From Thermoanaerobacterales bacterium (lineage in GTDB: Bacteria > Bacillota > Thermosediminibacteria > Thermosediminibacterales > Tepidanaerobacteraceae), in assembly GCA_012840135.1 (NCBI GenBank), contig DUMA01000018.1, positions 55,150 to 119,149 on the forward strand: 64,000 bases of DNA, in the 5' to 3' direction. Below the pieces are notes generated by a model that was not told the DNA's origin, searched no databases, and worked only from the letters and a program-made list of their open reading frames with translations. Each line of letters starts with the position of its first letter. The first letter of the stretch is position 1. Position numbers and translations under genes: made by a program. Positions 17,763 to 24,676 of this stretch are shown here, piece after piece.

Positions 17763-17821
17763 AACATATGTTCGTAAATCCTGGCAAATTTTATTATATT
17801 CAAACATATGTTTTGTGTCAA
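17763..17821 (-). promoter_or_regulatory. Consensus promoter overlapped by AACATATGTT palindromes
   Basis: On the minus strand TTGACA (17816-17821), a 17-base spacer and TATAAT (17793-17798) form a perfect sigma-A promoter. The spacer holds the palindrome AAACATATGTTT (17802-17813). A second palindrome AACATATGTT lies at 17763-17772, 40 bases away centre to centre and just after the expected start site. The sites resemble the Gram-positive LexA box CGAACATATGTTCG (12/14 for the downstream copy), and also two AT-boxes of ComK type (AAAA-N5-TTTT with mismatches). Repression by a dimer, or autoregulation, is expected. Confidence 0.75.
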
Positions 17822-17957
17822 GCCCCTTTAAAAGGGATCAAGTTTCCTCGCAGATGAAGTCAAAGGAGGTCTATATAAGCTCCTCGATCGTAACTGTCGA
17901 AGGTCAAGGTTTTTCATAAATGGAATCAAAGGGCGGTTTTCAAACTCACTTCGGAAA

Positions 17958-17995
17958 TGAGTCAAAGAACCGTCCGCTGACTCATCCCCTGACTC
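17958..17995. repeat. TGAGTCA/TGACTCA repeat next to the amidase stop codon
   Basis: TGAGTCA (17958-17964), TGACTCA (17978-17984), then TCCCC-type spacer and TGACTC (17990-17995). The layout copies 12547-12583. It abuts the 3' end of the minus-strand amidase gene, as the other copy abuts its neighbour's stop. Confidence 0.65.
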
Positions 17996-17996
17996 T

Positions 17997-18500
17997 CTAC
18001 AGGGAGAATCGGTCTCCGGGGCAGCTGGTGGCGGCGCCGGCCACATCCCGGTGCTTTATGATGCGGCTCTGGGGGATCTGATAAATGTCCATGAGATAAA
18101 ACAACAACTTTTTCAGAGCGGCGATCTGCGCCCCGGTGGGTTTCGTATGACCCTTTTGCCCGTAAGGATTGTCGATGGAATCGAAGTTTCCCGTAAGGGC
18201 AATCCCAATGGACTTAAAGTTCATACCCTGGGCGCTGCAGTGGGCCCCCTGCACAAAATCCGGCCGCCCCTTTTCCACGCTGCCGTCGGCCCGGATAAGG
18301 TAATGATATCCGATGCGCACCACCACTCCTCCTTCGACGCGCTCGAATCCCCTCTCGACATAATCTTCCACCAGCGATGGCGGCTCCGCCACAATCACTC
18401 CGAACCCTCTGCCGGCATGATAACGATCGATCTCCAGTGCCGAAACATCATGCCCCGCGGTGTGATGCAGGATTATAAACCTCGGATAAAGCCTTTCCAA
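17997..18500 (-). CDS. N-acetylmuramoyl-L-alanine amidase (amidase_2/PGRP type)
   Basis: 167-residue zinc amidase that cuts the lactyl-peptide bond of peptidoglycan. Ligand regions are seen: FIILHHTAG (first His), YHYLIRADGSVEKGRP, GIALTGNFD, and IIKHRDVAGAATSCPGD with the last His and Cys. No signal peptide is present, so release would need lysis or another route. TTG 18500 is the start, with AGGAGGTGG 6 bases upstream. It closes the minus-strand cluster DUF1659-DUF2922-YvrJ-amidase, a grouping I recall from other Firmicutes. Confidence 0.88.
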   Translation of the reverse strand: MERLYPRFIILHHTAGHDVSALEIDRYHAGRGFGVIVAEPPSLVEDYVERGFERVEGGVVVRIGYHYLIRADGSVEKGRPDFVQGAHCSAQGMNFKSIGIALTGNFDSIDNPYGQKGHTKPTGAQIAALKKLLFYLMDIYQIPQSRIIKHRDVAGAATSCPGDRFSL

Positions 18501-18577
18501 TCAAATCCACCTCCTGAACTCACCTCAAATTTTTAAGGCCCATCCCTGAAATTGTGCCATGGAACCAAAACCGGTCA

Positions 18578-18730
18578 TCATACCCCGGCTTCCAGCTTTG
18601 AAATCACCTTTGCCAGCTCATTGATGCTGTTCGTCAGACTTTCCATCTTGGCCTCCACCCGCACCAGCAGATAGATGGAGACCACTATGGGAAAGCCCAC
18701 GTTGGCCACCTGAGCTACGATTTCCTGCAT
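18578..18730 (-). CDS. YvrJ family small membrane protein
   Basis: 50-residue protein: a short amphipathic start, one membrane helix (VGFPIVVSIYLLVRVEAKME) and a helical, coiled-coil-like tail (SLTNSINELAKVISKLE). The motif VGFPIVVSIYLLVR is the YvrJ family core. Such proteins look like small holin or membrane-anchor proteins; function is not established. ATG 18730 follows GGAGGGATATATC. It lies between the amidase and DUF2922 genes. Confidence 0.85.
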   Translation of the reverse strand: MQEIVAQVANVGFPIVVSIYLLVRVEAKMESLTNSINELAKVISKLEAGV

Positions 18731-18863
18731 GATATATCCCTCCTTATCCCACCGAATAAAGACGACAACTCTCCTGCATCCGAAAATTAAGGGAATGCAG
18801 GAATCCGGTGATGCCGGATTCCCGCTCATCAGACCTTCTCACTTACCGCTTTAAATCTTCAGC

Positions 18864-19085
18864 TTAGCTTTCGGGCAGAATATCCACCACATCCCTGGTC
18901 ACCAGCCTGGCGCTTACTGCCTTCACGATATCCCCGCCGGTAGTATTGAATATGTTTTTCGCCAGTATGGCATCCATGGCGGCCTGGACCTCCGCTGCAG
19001 TCAGGTTATCCTTGGGATCGGCCACGGAAATCCGGGCGTTTTTCCCGGCAGCATTCTGGAAGATCATCTCCAGATTTTTTTCCAT
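18864..19085 (-). CDS. DUF2922 family protein
   Basis: 73-residue soluble protein (EKNLEMIFQNAAGKNARISV, then DNLTAAEVQAAMDAILAKNIF) that matches the DUF2922 pattern. Excellent ribosome site AGGAGGTGATAATGC before ATG 19085. Function unknown; it is regularly paired with DUF1659 and YvrJ. Confidence 0.85.
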   Translation of the reverse strand: MEKNLEMIFQNAAGKNARISVADPKDNLTAAEVQAAMDAILAKNIFNTTGGDIVKAVSARLVTRDVVDILPES

Positions 19086-19207
19086 GCATTATCACCTCCT
19101 ATTTTTAAGGATCAGGGCAATGCTTCCTTCCGGAACCCTTTATTTCCGGCAAACCCGGGCCGCTAAAGCCCGGTATGCCGCAGGATAGAGAGTCTCACCA
19201 CCTACCT

Positions 19208-19435
19208 TTAAACCTGCTCTACAAGCTCCGATTCCGTCACCCGGCGGATGGAATTTACCGGATGGGCCTGGAGCCCCGCCAGTTGTTTTGCCACATCCAT
19301 CAGGTCCTGATCTGTGGCGTCGGTCTTCACTCTGGTGTAAGACCTGGTCTTAAACACCGGCTTGTTGTTTTCGTCGACTCCAGTCTGAACTATGATCTGA
19401 AGACTGGAATCCACGGGAGTCACTATAACAGCCAT
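19208..19435 (-). CDS. DUF1659 family protein
   Basis: 75-residue protein with the DUF1659 core (DENNKPVFKTRSYTRVKTDA, then DLMDVAKQLAGLQ). The start is ATG 19435 after AAGGAGGTGAAAAGC; an in-frame GTG three codons earlier overlaps the ribosome site and is rejected. First gene of the DUF1659-DUF2922-YvrJ-amidase cluster. Function unknown. Confidence 0.85.
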   Translation of the reverse strand: MAVIVTPVDSSLQIIVQTGVDENNKPVFKTRSYTRVKTDATDQDLMDVAKQLAGLQAHPVNSIRRVTESELVEQV

Positions 19436-19703
19436 GCTTTTCACCTCCTTCCCTTTCGTCAGCCCCGGCCTGAAAAAACCTCCGTCCTGGGGGATGCGAC
19501 GCCTGCAGGAACTTTTCTCCCCTTTACCGGCCAGCGGCCCTGGAAATCACTTCCCGGCCGCCCGCCGTTTTTTCAGGCTCGAGTGGCCTACGTTTACACT
19601 TAGACCGCCTGCCGCAATTCCCTCAGGCTCAGGCGGCCTTCATTTCACCTCCCGGCCGCCTGTCTTACCGGGGCCGTCCGATTACGCTTTGATTATACGA
19701 CGG

Positions 19704-19743
19704 CGCCAAAAAAAACAAAAAAGCCGGATCACTGCAATCCGGC
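19704..19743 (-). terminator. Orphan minus-strand rho-independent terminator
   Basis: Stem GCCGGAT/ATCCGGC (19723-19729 with 19737-19743). Read on the minus strand it is followed by TTTTTTG and a further T-run down to 19704. No minus-strand gene lies upstream, so it may be left from a lost gene. Confidence 0.65.
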
Positions 19744-19910
19744 ACACCACCTGCCGCAAAAAAAGACCGGGTCGCTCCAGCTTGGCAAAAAAGGACGCCC
19801 ATCCGGCCCGAATGGAACCTGAAAATACACTGCCCGAAGCCACCGGGCGCATTTTTTGCAAAGAAAATGATCCCATTCAGTGCAGGTCCATCAGTATTAT
19901 ATTAGAATTG

Positions 19911-19939
19911 TTGAGAAAATTATCTGCAAATGATACAAT
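19911..19939 (+). promoter_or_regulatory. Promoter for the MntA-like/truD unit
   Basis: TTGAGA (19911-19916), a 17-base spacer and TACAAT (19934-19939) lie 85 bases before ATG 20025. Confidence 0.6.
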
Positions 19940-20024
19940 GATTTCAGTAGAAGTGTATATGATTGATTCATTTGAAATAAGATTCATTAGTTCATTACCC
20001 GGGAAAAGAGAAAGGAGTTTTCAT

Positions 20025-20453
20025 ATGAAGCATATTAACGTTATGGGTAACCGGGATCTAATAGAATACTTCAAAAAAGACCCCAACATTTTGCTGGCTG
20101 CAGTCTTCGGCTCCTTTGTAGAAAACAACTTTCTTGAAAAAATCAGCGATATAGATATAGCCATATTGTTTGAAAATAATATAACTTTAATGGATGAAGC
20201 CCGCATCATGGATGATTTATCCGGGATACTTAAATTTGAAGACATAGATTTGCTAAATCTAAACAAAGCCAATTTCCTTTTAAGGTACAATGCGGTCATA
20301 AAAGGCAGGATAATTTATGAAAAGGATAGAAAAATCACGGAAGACTTTTTAGAGTCGGTTCTATACTCTTACAGGCTTCATTATTACCGATACAATAGCA
20401 TGCAGAAAGAGTTTATACAAAATTTAAACGAAGATTGGAAGGATGAATTTTGA
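20025..20453 (+). CDS. MntA-like minimal nucleotidyltransferase, without HepT partner
   Basis: 142-residue protein of the MNT nucleotidyltransferase family. AAVFGSF, then a divergent stretch, then DIDIAILF give the GSx10DxD active site. In type VII toxin-antitoxin systems MntA AMPylates and silences the HEPN RNase HepT. The gene that follows and overlaps by four bases is truD, not a HEPN gene, so this copy is orphaned or works differently. ATG 20025 follows AAAGGAG. Upstream in-frame sequence back to 19434 is non-coding in character. The terminal 50 residues are helical and rich in Tyr. Confidence 0.75.
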   Translation: MKHINVMGNRDLIEYFKKDPNILLAAVFGSFVENNFLEKISDIDIAILFENNITLMDEARIMDDLSGILKFEDIDLLNLNKANFLLRYNAVIKGRIIYEKDRKITEDFLESVLYSYRLHYYRYNSMQKEFIQNLNEDWKDEF

Positions 20454-21616
20454 AGATAAAAGTAACCCCCGAGGACTTCATAGTGAGGGAACTCATAGAT
20501 ATAAAATACACTTCCGGCGGCAGGTACCGCATCTACCGGCTAAAAAAGCGCCACTGGAACACCATGGACGCCCTGCTCTACATCGCGCGGGAAAACCATA
20601 TCCCCCTGGCCATCATAGGCTCCGGCGGCAGGAAGGACAGGCACGCCGTCACATATCAATACATCTCCGTGCCCCGCGAGCATGAACTGAAGTTCGAACA
20701 GCCCAATGTGGAGCTCACCTTCGAAGGCTTTGCCGACGATTTTGTATCTCCGGCCATCCTCCGGGGCAACTACTTCGAGCTCACCCTGCGCAGGATAAAA
20801 CCCGAAGAAAGAGGCGCTGTCGAGCAGCGCCTGCAGGAAATAAACACATACGGCTTTCCCAACTACTTTGACGACCAGCGCTTCGGCAGCATTGAAAACC
20901 CAGGAGAAATCCTGGCCGAGCGGGTAATAAAAAAACAGTACAACGGCGCCCTGAAGCTGTTCTTCACCACCGCCCACCCCGAGGACAAAAAAGAAGAAAA
21001 AGAGCGCAAGAAAAAGATAGAAGAGCTCTGGGGAAACTTTGCGGAGATCCTGCCCCTCTGCCGCACGAAAGCCGAAAGGGATATAATGGAGATTCTTTCC
21101 ACCGGAAAAAGCAAGCAGCATCTCATAGATGCCGTAAACTCCATACCGAAGGAAACCCTCAGCATGCACTTTTCCGCCTACCAGAGCTTTCTGTGGAACA
21201 TGGCGCTTCGGCGCATCATTTTATCCCATACGGATGAAACCTTCGAAGTCAAGGGGAAGATCATGGATTACTATTTTTACAGACAACTTCCCCCCGAAAA
21301 CCTGAAAATCCTTAAAAAAACTGCCATACCCACAGTGTCGTACAAGATTCCTCCATCATCCCCGGAGGTAAACCGGGCTATAAGCGAAGTGCTTTCCGAG
21401 CGGGAGGTTAAGCCTTCGGACTTCAATCTGAAGAAGATAAGGAAATCCTTCTTCAAATCCTTCATGCGAAATGCCGTTGTCTTTCCGGAAAACCTGTACA
21501 CCGGCCCCTTTGAGGATGACGACATTTATCCGGGTTTTCTCAAGTTCAGGCTCAAGTTCGCCCTGCCTCCGGGCTCCTTCGCCACCATGCTGGTAAAAGC
21601 TTTGGAAAATATATAG
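20450..21616 (+). CDS. truD: tRNA pseudouridine(13) synthase TruD
   Basis: 388-residue TruD-family enzyme, which makes pseudouridine 13 in tRNA-Glu. It begins KVTPEDFIVRE and contains the catalytic block SGGRKDRHAVTYQYISVP with Asp63. Further motifs are GNYFELTLR, YGFPNYFDDQRFGS and YQSFLWNMALR. TruD is common in proteobacteria and archaea but patchy in Firmicutes. The start is TTG 20450, overlapping the stop of the nucleotidyltransferase gene, with GGAAGG upstream. The unusual coupling suggests shared transcription. Confidence 0.9.
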   Translation: MKIKVTPEDFIVRELIDIKYTSGGRYRIYRLKKRHWNTMDALLYIARENHIPLAIIGSGGRKDRHAVTYQYISVPREHELKFEQPNVELTFEGFADDFVSPAILRGNYFELTLRRIKPEERGAVEQRLQEINTYGFPNYFDDQRFGSIENPGEILAERVIKKQYNGALKLFFTTAHPEDKKEEKERKKKIEELWGNFAEILPLCRTKAERDIMEILSTGKSKQHLIDAVNSIPKETLSMHFSAYQSFLWNMALRRIILSHTDETFEVKGKIMDYYFYRQLPPENLKILKKTAIPTVSYKIPPSSPEVNRAISEVLSEREVKPSDFNLKKIRKSFFKSFMRNAVVFPENLYTGPFEDDDIYPGFLKFRLKFALPPGSFATMLVKALENI

Positions 21617-21636
21617 ATAATTATTGAATGAGTGGT

Positions 21637-22047
21637 TCAAGAAAAACTTTGAATAAAATCTTTTGGGGAAATGGCCTTATGGGTTATCTTCCGGAATTTT
21701 TCATCTCTGGTTATTATAAAGTCACCTTTTATTTTCTTCAAACACTGCATCTGCAAAGCATCTTCCAGGTCTTCAAACTCTGAAAAGGACATTGCTTTTT
21801 CAATGTCATGTTTTGTTATACTTACAACCTTCATGATATTGAACAATGCCTTTATTGCTTTTATTCTGCCTTCATGAGTTAGTTTTTTGCTGATGAAATA
21901 ATATATATCTGTTATGGAAAATGCAGCTATATAAGCATTTATCTTCTTTTCATCTGCCATTTTTAATATATTATACGCATCTACATCAAAAGGGCTTCTT
22001 TTTAACAAAGCGTCAAGGATAATATTTGTATCAACCAATATCTCCAT
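21637..22047 (-). CDS. PIN-domain toxin (VapC-like)
   Basis: 136-residue PIN-domain ribonuclease. The acidic residues are seen in LVDTNIILDALL (Asp6), SITDIYYF, the FEDLEDALQ stretch and the final FIITRDEKF. The start ATG 22047 lies 17 bases inside the upstream antitoxin gene, the usual TA arrangement. It probably cleaves tRNA or mRNA when freed. It converges on truD. Confidence 0.88.
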   Translation of the reverse strand: MEILVDTNIILDALLKRSPFDVDAYNILKMADEKKINAYIAAFSITDIYYFISKKLTHEGRIKAIKALFNIMKVVSITKHDIEKAMSFSEFEDLEDALQMQCLKKIKGDFIITRDEKFRKITHKAISPKDFIQSFS

Positions 22048-22267
22048 ATTTTTCTTTTATCCTTTCGTCTCTGATTTGATCTGCATCCTTTTTTTCAGAA
22101 TCAGCTAAAAGACCATATAAAAAATCTGCATTAGGAGTTCCTTGTTTTCTTATTGGTATAAGTTTAGCTACTTCTTTACCATTTCTTGTTATAATAATCT
22201 CTTCTTTATTTACGATTTCTAAATATTTACCTGCTCTCGTTTTAAATTCTGTAGCATTAACGATCAT
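22031..22267 (-). CDS. Phd/YefM-type antitoxin
   Basis: 78-residue antitoxin: MIVNATEFKTRAGKYL then IIITRNGKEVAKLIPI, the Phd/YefM DNA-binding fold, and an acidic C-terminal tail for toxin binding. ATG 22267 follows AAAGGAGG by 8 bases; a GTG nine bases earlier overlaps that site. A decayed copy of its start lies at 63071-63156. Confidence 0.88.
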   Translation of the reverse strand: MIVNATEFKTRAGKYLEIVNKEEIIITRNGKEVAKLIPIRKQGTPNADFLYGLLADSEKKDADQIRDERIKEKYGDIG

Positions 22268-22294
22268 TATAAACACCTCCTTTTAATCAATTTA

Positions 22295-22323
22295 ATTATA
22301 GCATCATTAATTAAAATATACAA
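22295..22323 (-). promoter_or_regulatory. Promoter for the Phd/PIN pair
   Basis: On the minus strand TTGTAT (22318-22323), a 17-base spacer and TATAAT (22295-22300), 28 bases before ATG. It is flanked by AT-rich dyads that could be the antitoxin operator. Confidence 0.5.
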
Positions 22324-22473
22324 TATTACATTAATTATTCATTACTTTGCCATCGATGGGCGAGGTAGAAGCCACAAAAAATTTTTTGCAATGATTCCTG
22401 CATGTAGAATAAGTATCAAAGCCTGCGCTTTTTGCTTTAATTTAAAATAACTGCCAAAGGAGATCCCAATATC

Positions 22474-22521
22474 ATTGCCGTTTTTTATACAGTGTGATAT
22501 CATTAAAAACAGAAAATACCG
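22474..22521 (+). repeat. Upstream element shared with 24613-24660 (copy 1)
   Basis: This 48-base stretch before the Uma2 gene matches 24613-24660 before the AAA/PDDEXK gene at about 37 of 48 positions. Shared blocks are ATTGCC, TGTGATATCATT and CAGAAAATA. It is either a duplicated promoter or the edge of a transferred segment. Confidence 0.55.
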
Positions 22522-22541
22522 AATATAGGAGTGAAGGTAGT

Positions 22542-23117
22542 ATGCCATTACCGCAGGAAAATAAAAAATATACCTACGCCGATTACCTGACCTGGCCTGA
22601 AGATGAAAGATGGGAAATAATAGATGGCGTGCCCTACATGCAGGCAGCCCCTTCATGGCAACACCAAACGATTTCTGTGGAACTTACAAGGCAATTCGCC
22701 AATTTTCTCCAGGAAAAACCGTGCAGAGTTTTTACAGCGCCGTTCGATTTAAGGCTGCCTGAAGAAAATGAAAGCGACGATGAAACCACAAACGTCCTGC
22801 AGCCCGATATTGTGGTGATTTGCGATAATAAAGGCCTCAAAGGCACCGGTTTTTACGGAATCCCCGAGCTCATCATTGAAATTTCATCACCTTCCACATC
22901 GAGAAAAGATAAGGTATTAAAGTTTAATAAATATGAAAAAGCAGGTGTCAAAGAATATTGGATAGTAGAGCCCGAGGGGAAATTTATAAGCGTATTCACC
23001 CTGCAGGAAAATAAAAGATACGGCAGGCCTGAAACCTACACGGAAAAAGACAAAGTAAAAGTCTCGGTTTTCCCAGATATCATAATCGATCTGGCACTGG
23101 TCTTCGCCTCCATATGA
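22542..23117 (+). CDS. Uma2 family endonuclease-like protein (DUF820)
   Basis: 191-residue protein with the Uma2/DUF820 pattern: YTYADYLTWPEDERWEIIDG, then QPDIVVICD and PELIIEISSPSTSRKDKV, and YEKAGVKEYWIVEP. The D...E-I-S motifs match the PD-(D/E)XK-like core of the family. Biological role is not settled. ATG 22542 follows AGGAGTGAAGGTAGT. The upstream region resembles that of the AAA/PDDEXK gene at 24677. Confidence 0.8.
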   Translation: MPLPQENKKYTYADYLTWPEDERWEIIDGVPYMQAAPSWQHQTISVELTRQFANFLQEKPCRVFTAPFDLRLPEENESDDETTNVLQPDIVVICDNKGLKGTGFYGIPELIIEISSPSTSRKDKVLKFNKYEKAGVKEYWIVEPEGKFISVFTLQENKRYGRPETYTEKDKVKVSVFPDIIIDLALVFASI

Positions 23118-23121
23118 TGGC

Positions 23122-23190
23122 AAAGACCTAAAACAGGCCCTGCTCATATTCATCGGCAAGGATGAATATGAGATTGTGGAAAAATGAGGT
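23122..23190 (+). pseudogene. 3' fragment of an AAA/PDDEXK gene
   Basis: Bases 23122-23193 match 26339-26410 at 70 of 72 positions. The match encodes the C-terminal end (KQALLIFIGKDEYEIVEK) and stop of the AAA/PDDEXK gene located 3.2 kb downstream. Nothing else of that gene is present here, so it is a residue of recombination or deletion. Confidence 0.8.
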
Positions 23191-23207
23191 AGATGAGGAG
23201 TGAGAAA

Positions 23208-24362
23208 ATGGAATGCAGCGACCTCTTGAAGCTGATTAAAAAGGGAGAGGATTCCAAAACTCAATTCAAAGAAAAAATCGACAGCATAGACGCACTGGCC
23301 GCTGAGATATGTGCATTTGCAAACACCGAAGGAGGTCAAATCATCATTGGAGTCACAGATAAAGGTGAACTTGCCGGAGTAGACAATATCCATAGATTGA
23401 ATCAAACCATTTCCAACGCCGCATCTGGCAAATTGGAACCTCCTTTAAGCGTCACCACGGAAAATATACTATGCAATGACAAATTGGTTGTCATTATTAA
23501 TGTTCCCCGGGGTGAGAACAAGCCTTATGCGGCCAACAGGACCGACTACTGGATAAAAGTCGGAGCGGACAAAAGGAGGGCTACCCGGGAGGAATTAAGG
23601 CGGCTCATGCAGGCATCAGGAACCATATATGCCGATGAAATGATTATTCCAACCACCTCCATCGATGATATCGACATGTTTGTATTCAGGGACTTTTATG
23701 AAAAAGAATATGGGATGTCATTGGATCAAAGTGGCCTTCCCCTTGAAAAGTTGCTCACAAACCTTAAGCTGTTAAAAGAAGGCAATCTCACCCTGGCCGG
23801 ACTTCTCATCTTCGGCGCTAAACCTTCCAGGATAAGACCCCAGTACATTATAAAGGCAGTGGCATTTCCGGGCACTGATATAAGTGGAAATGAATACCTC
23901 GACAGCGAAGACATCGACGGCATATTATTCCACCAATATAAAGATGCCATGGCCTTTTTGAAAAGAAACCTGAAAAAAGTCCAGCGGGGCCAAAATGTAA
24001 ATCTTCCGGGCATACTGGAGATTCCCGAGATAGCCCTGGAGGAGGCTGTCGTCAATGCCCTGGTCCACAGGGATTATTTTATAGACAGCAGCATACGCAT
24101 ATTCGTTTTTGACGACAGGGTGGAAATCATAAGCCCCGGCAAACTACCCAACACTGCTACAATAGAAAACATAAAGCAAGGCATCCAGATTGCAAGAAAC
24201 CCGATACTATTATCCTTTGTACCGAAACTAAAAATCCCTTATCACGGCATCGGCTCCGGCATTCGCCGGATGATATCCGAATGCAGGAAAGCCGGTATAA
24301 AAGAACCCGAATTCATAGAAGATGTAAACCTGCAGGAGTTTAAAGTAATTTTTTACAGATAG
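23208..24362 (+). CDS. AlbA_2/Schlafen-type ATP-binding domain protein (RecG-like COG2865)
   Basis: 384-residue protein. The N-terminal AlbA_2 (AAA_4/Schlafen-like) domain shows ESKTQFKE-type (here DSKTQFKEKI), AAEICAFANTEGGQIIIGV and YWIKVGADKRRATREEL. The C-terminal half matches the predicted transcriptional regulator or RecG-like module, with EEAVVNALVHRDYF, EIISPGKLPN and HGIGSGIRRM (an HATPase-like nucleotide-binding pattern). Such proteins are common in mobile and defence-rich regions; function is not firmly known. ATG 23208 follows GAGGAG; ATG 23193 overlaps it. Confidence 0.8.
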   Translation: MECSDLLKLIKKGEDSKTQFKEKIDSIDALAAEICAFANTEGGQIIIGVTDKGELAGVDNIHRLNQTISNAASGKLEPPLSVTTENILCNDKLVVIINVPRGENKPYAANRTDYWIKVGADKRRATREELRRLMQASGTIYADEMIIPTTSIDDIDMFVFRDFYEKEYGMSLDQSGLPLEKLLTNLKLLKEGNLTLAGLLIFGAKPSRIRPQYIIKAVAFPGTDISGNEYLDSEDIDGILFHQYKDAMAFLKRNLKKVQRGQNVNLPGILEIPEIALEEAVVNALVHRDYFIDSSIRIFVFDDRVEIISPGKLPNTATIENIKQGIQIARNPILLSFVPKLKIPYHGIGSGIRRMISECRKAGIKEPEFIEDVNLQEFKVIFYR

Positions 24363-24387
24363 CCTGCGTCAATATTCATTCATCCTT

Positions 24388-24426
24388 GAATCGCTGGCTG
24401 ATATCGACAGATTCTTAAATAAATAA
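24388..24426 (+). pseudogene. 3' fragment of an Rpn-type (PD-(D/E)XK transposase-like) gene
   Basis: The last codons read ESLADIDRFLNK and stop, matching the end of the Rpn-like remnant at 62097-62711 (KSLSDLDRFLKQ). A terminator of the same repeat type follows both. Confidence 0.6.
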
Positions 24427-24447
24427 CGATATGACCGTGGACGGTAT

Positions 24448-24472
24448 GCTGCGCAAAAGCGCGGCTTTTTTT
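24448..24472 (+). terminator. Rho-independent terminator, CGCGC-A-GCGCG type (copy 1)
   Basis: Stem GCTGCGC/GCGCGGC with a four-A loop, then seven T. Copies of this terminator type lie at 57194, 62721 and 63250. Confidence 0.75.
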
Positions 24473-24612
24473 ATGCGCGCTGCACCTCGGGCTCCTGCTC
24501 GGTATTTATGACGGCCTCGGGTGTCTGCTATAATTTCAGTATCCTCCAGATCCGGATGTGAGAAAACATGGTGATCACCTTAGTCAGAATCATCGACGGC
24601 TATGTTCGATTA

Positions 24613-24660
24613 ATTGCCATATTTATCACAATGTGATATCATTGTAATCAGAAAATATTG
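24613..24660 (+). repeat. Upstream element shared with 22474-22521 (copy 2)
   Basis: Second copy of the 48-base element (about 77 percent identity), directly before the AAA/PDDEXK gene. The rest of 24473-24612 contains no gene I can support. Confidence 0.55.
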
Positions 24661-24676
24661 CACGGGAGGGTTAACT

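Larger units (their letters stand above)
19436..20024. other. Intergenic region between DUF1659 cluster and MntA-like gene
   Basis: No supported gene. 19445-19680 is G+C rich with loosely repeated CGGCCGCC/TCAGGCTC motifs. A minus-strand TATAAT lies at 19692-19697 but its -35 falls in an A-tract and is poor, so the promoter of the DUF1659 cluster is not certain. A minus-strand terminator (19704-19743) and a plus-strand promoter (19911-19939) are listed separately. Confidence 0.5.

Noticed and set aside
17543..17821. Minus-strand open frame upstream of the ComK-like gene
   Set aside because: It overlaps the ComK-like gene in another frame and covers its promoter and leader; no ribosome site.
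19434..20024. Long N-terminal extension of the MntA-like protein
   Set aside because: The extension is G+C-rich low-complexity sequence crossing a terminator and a promoter, while ATG 20025 has AAAGGAG at the right distance.
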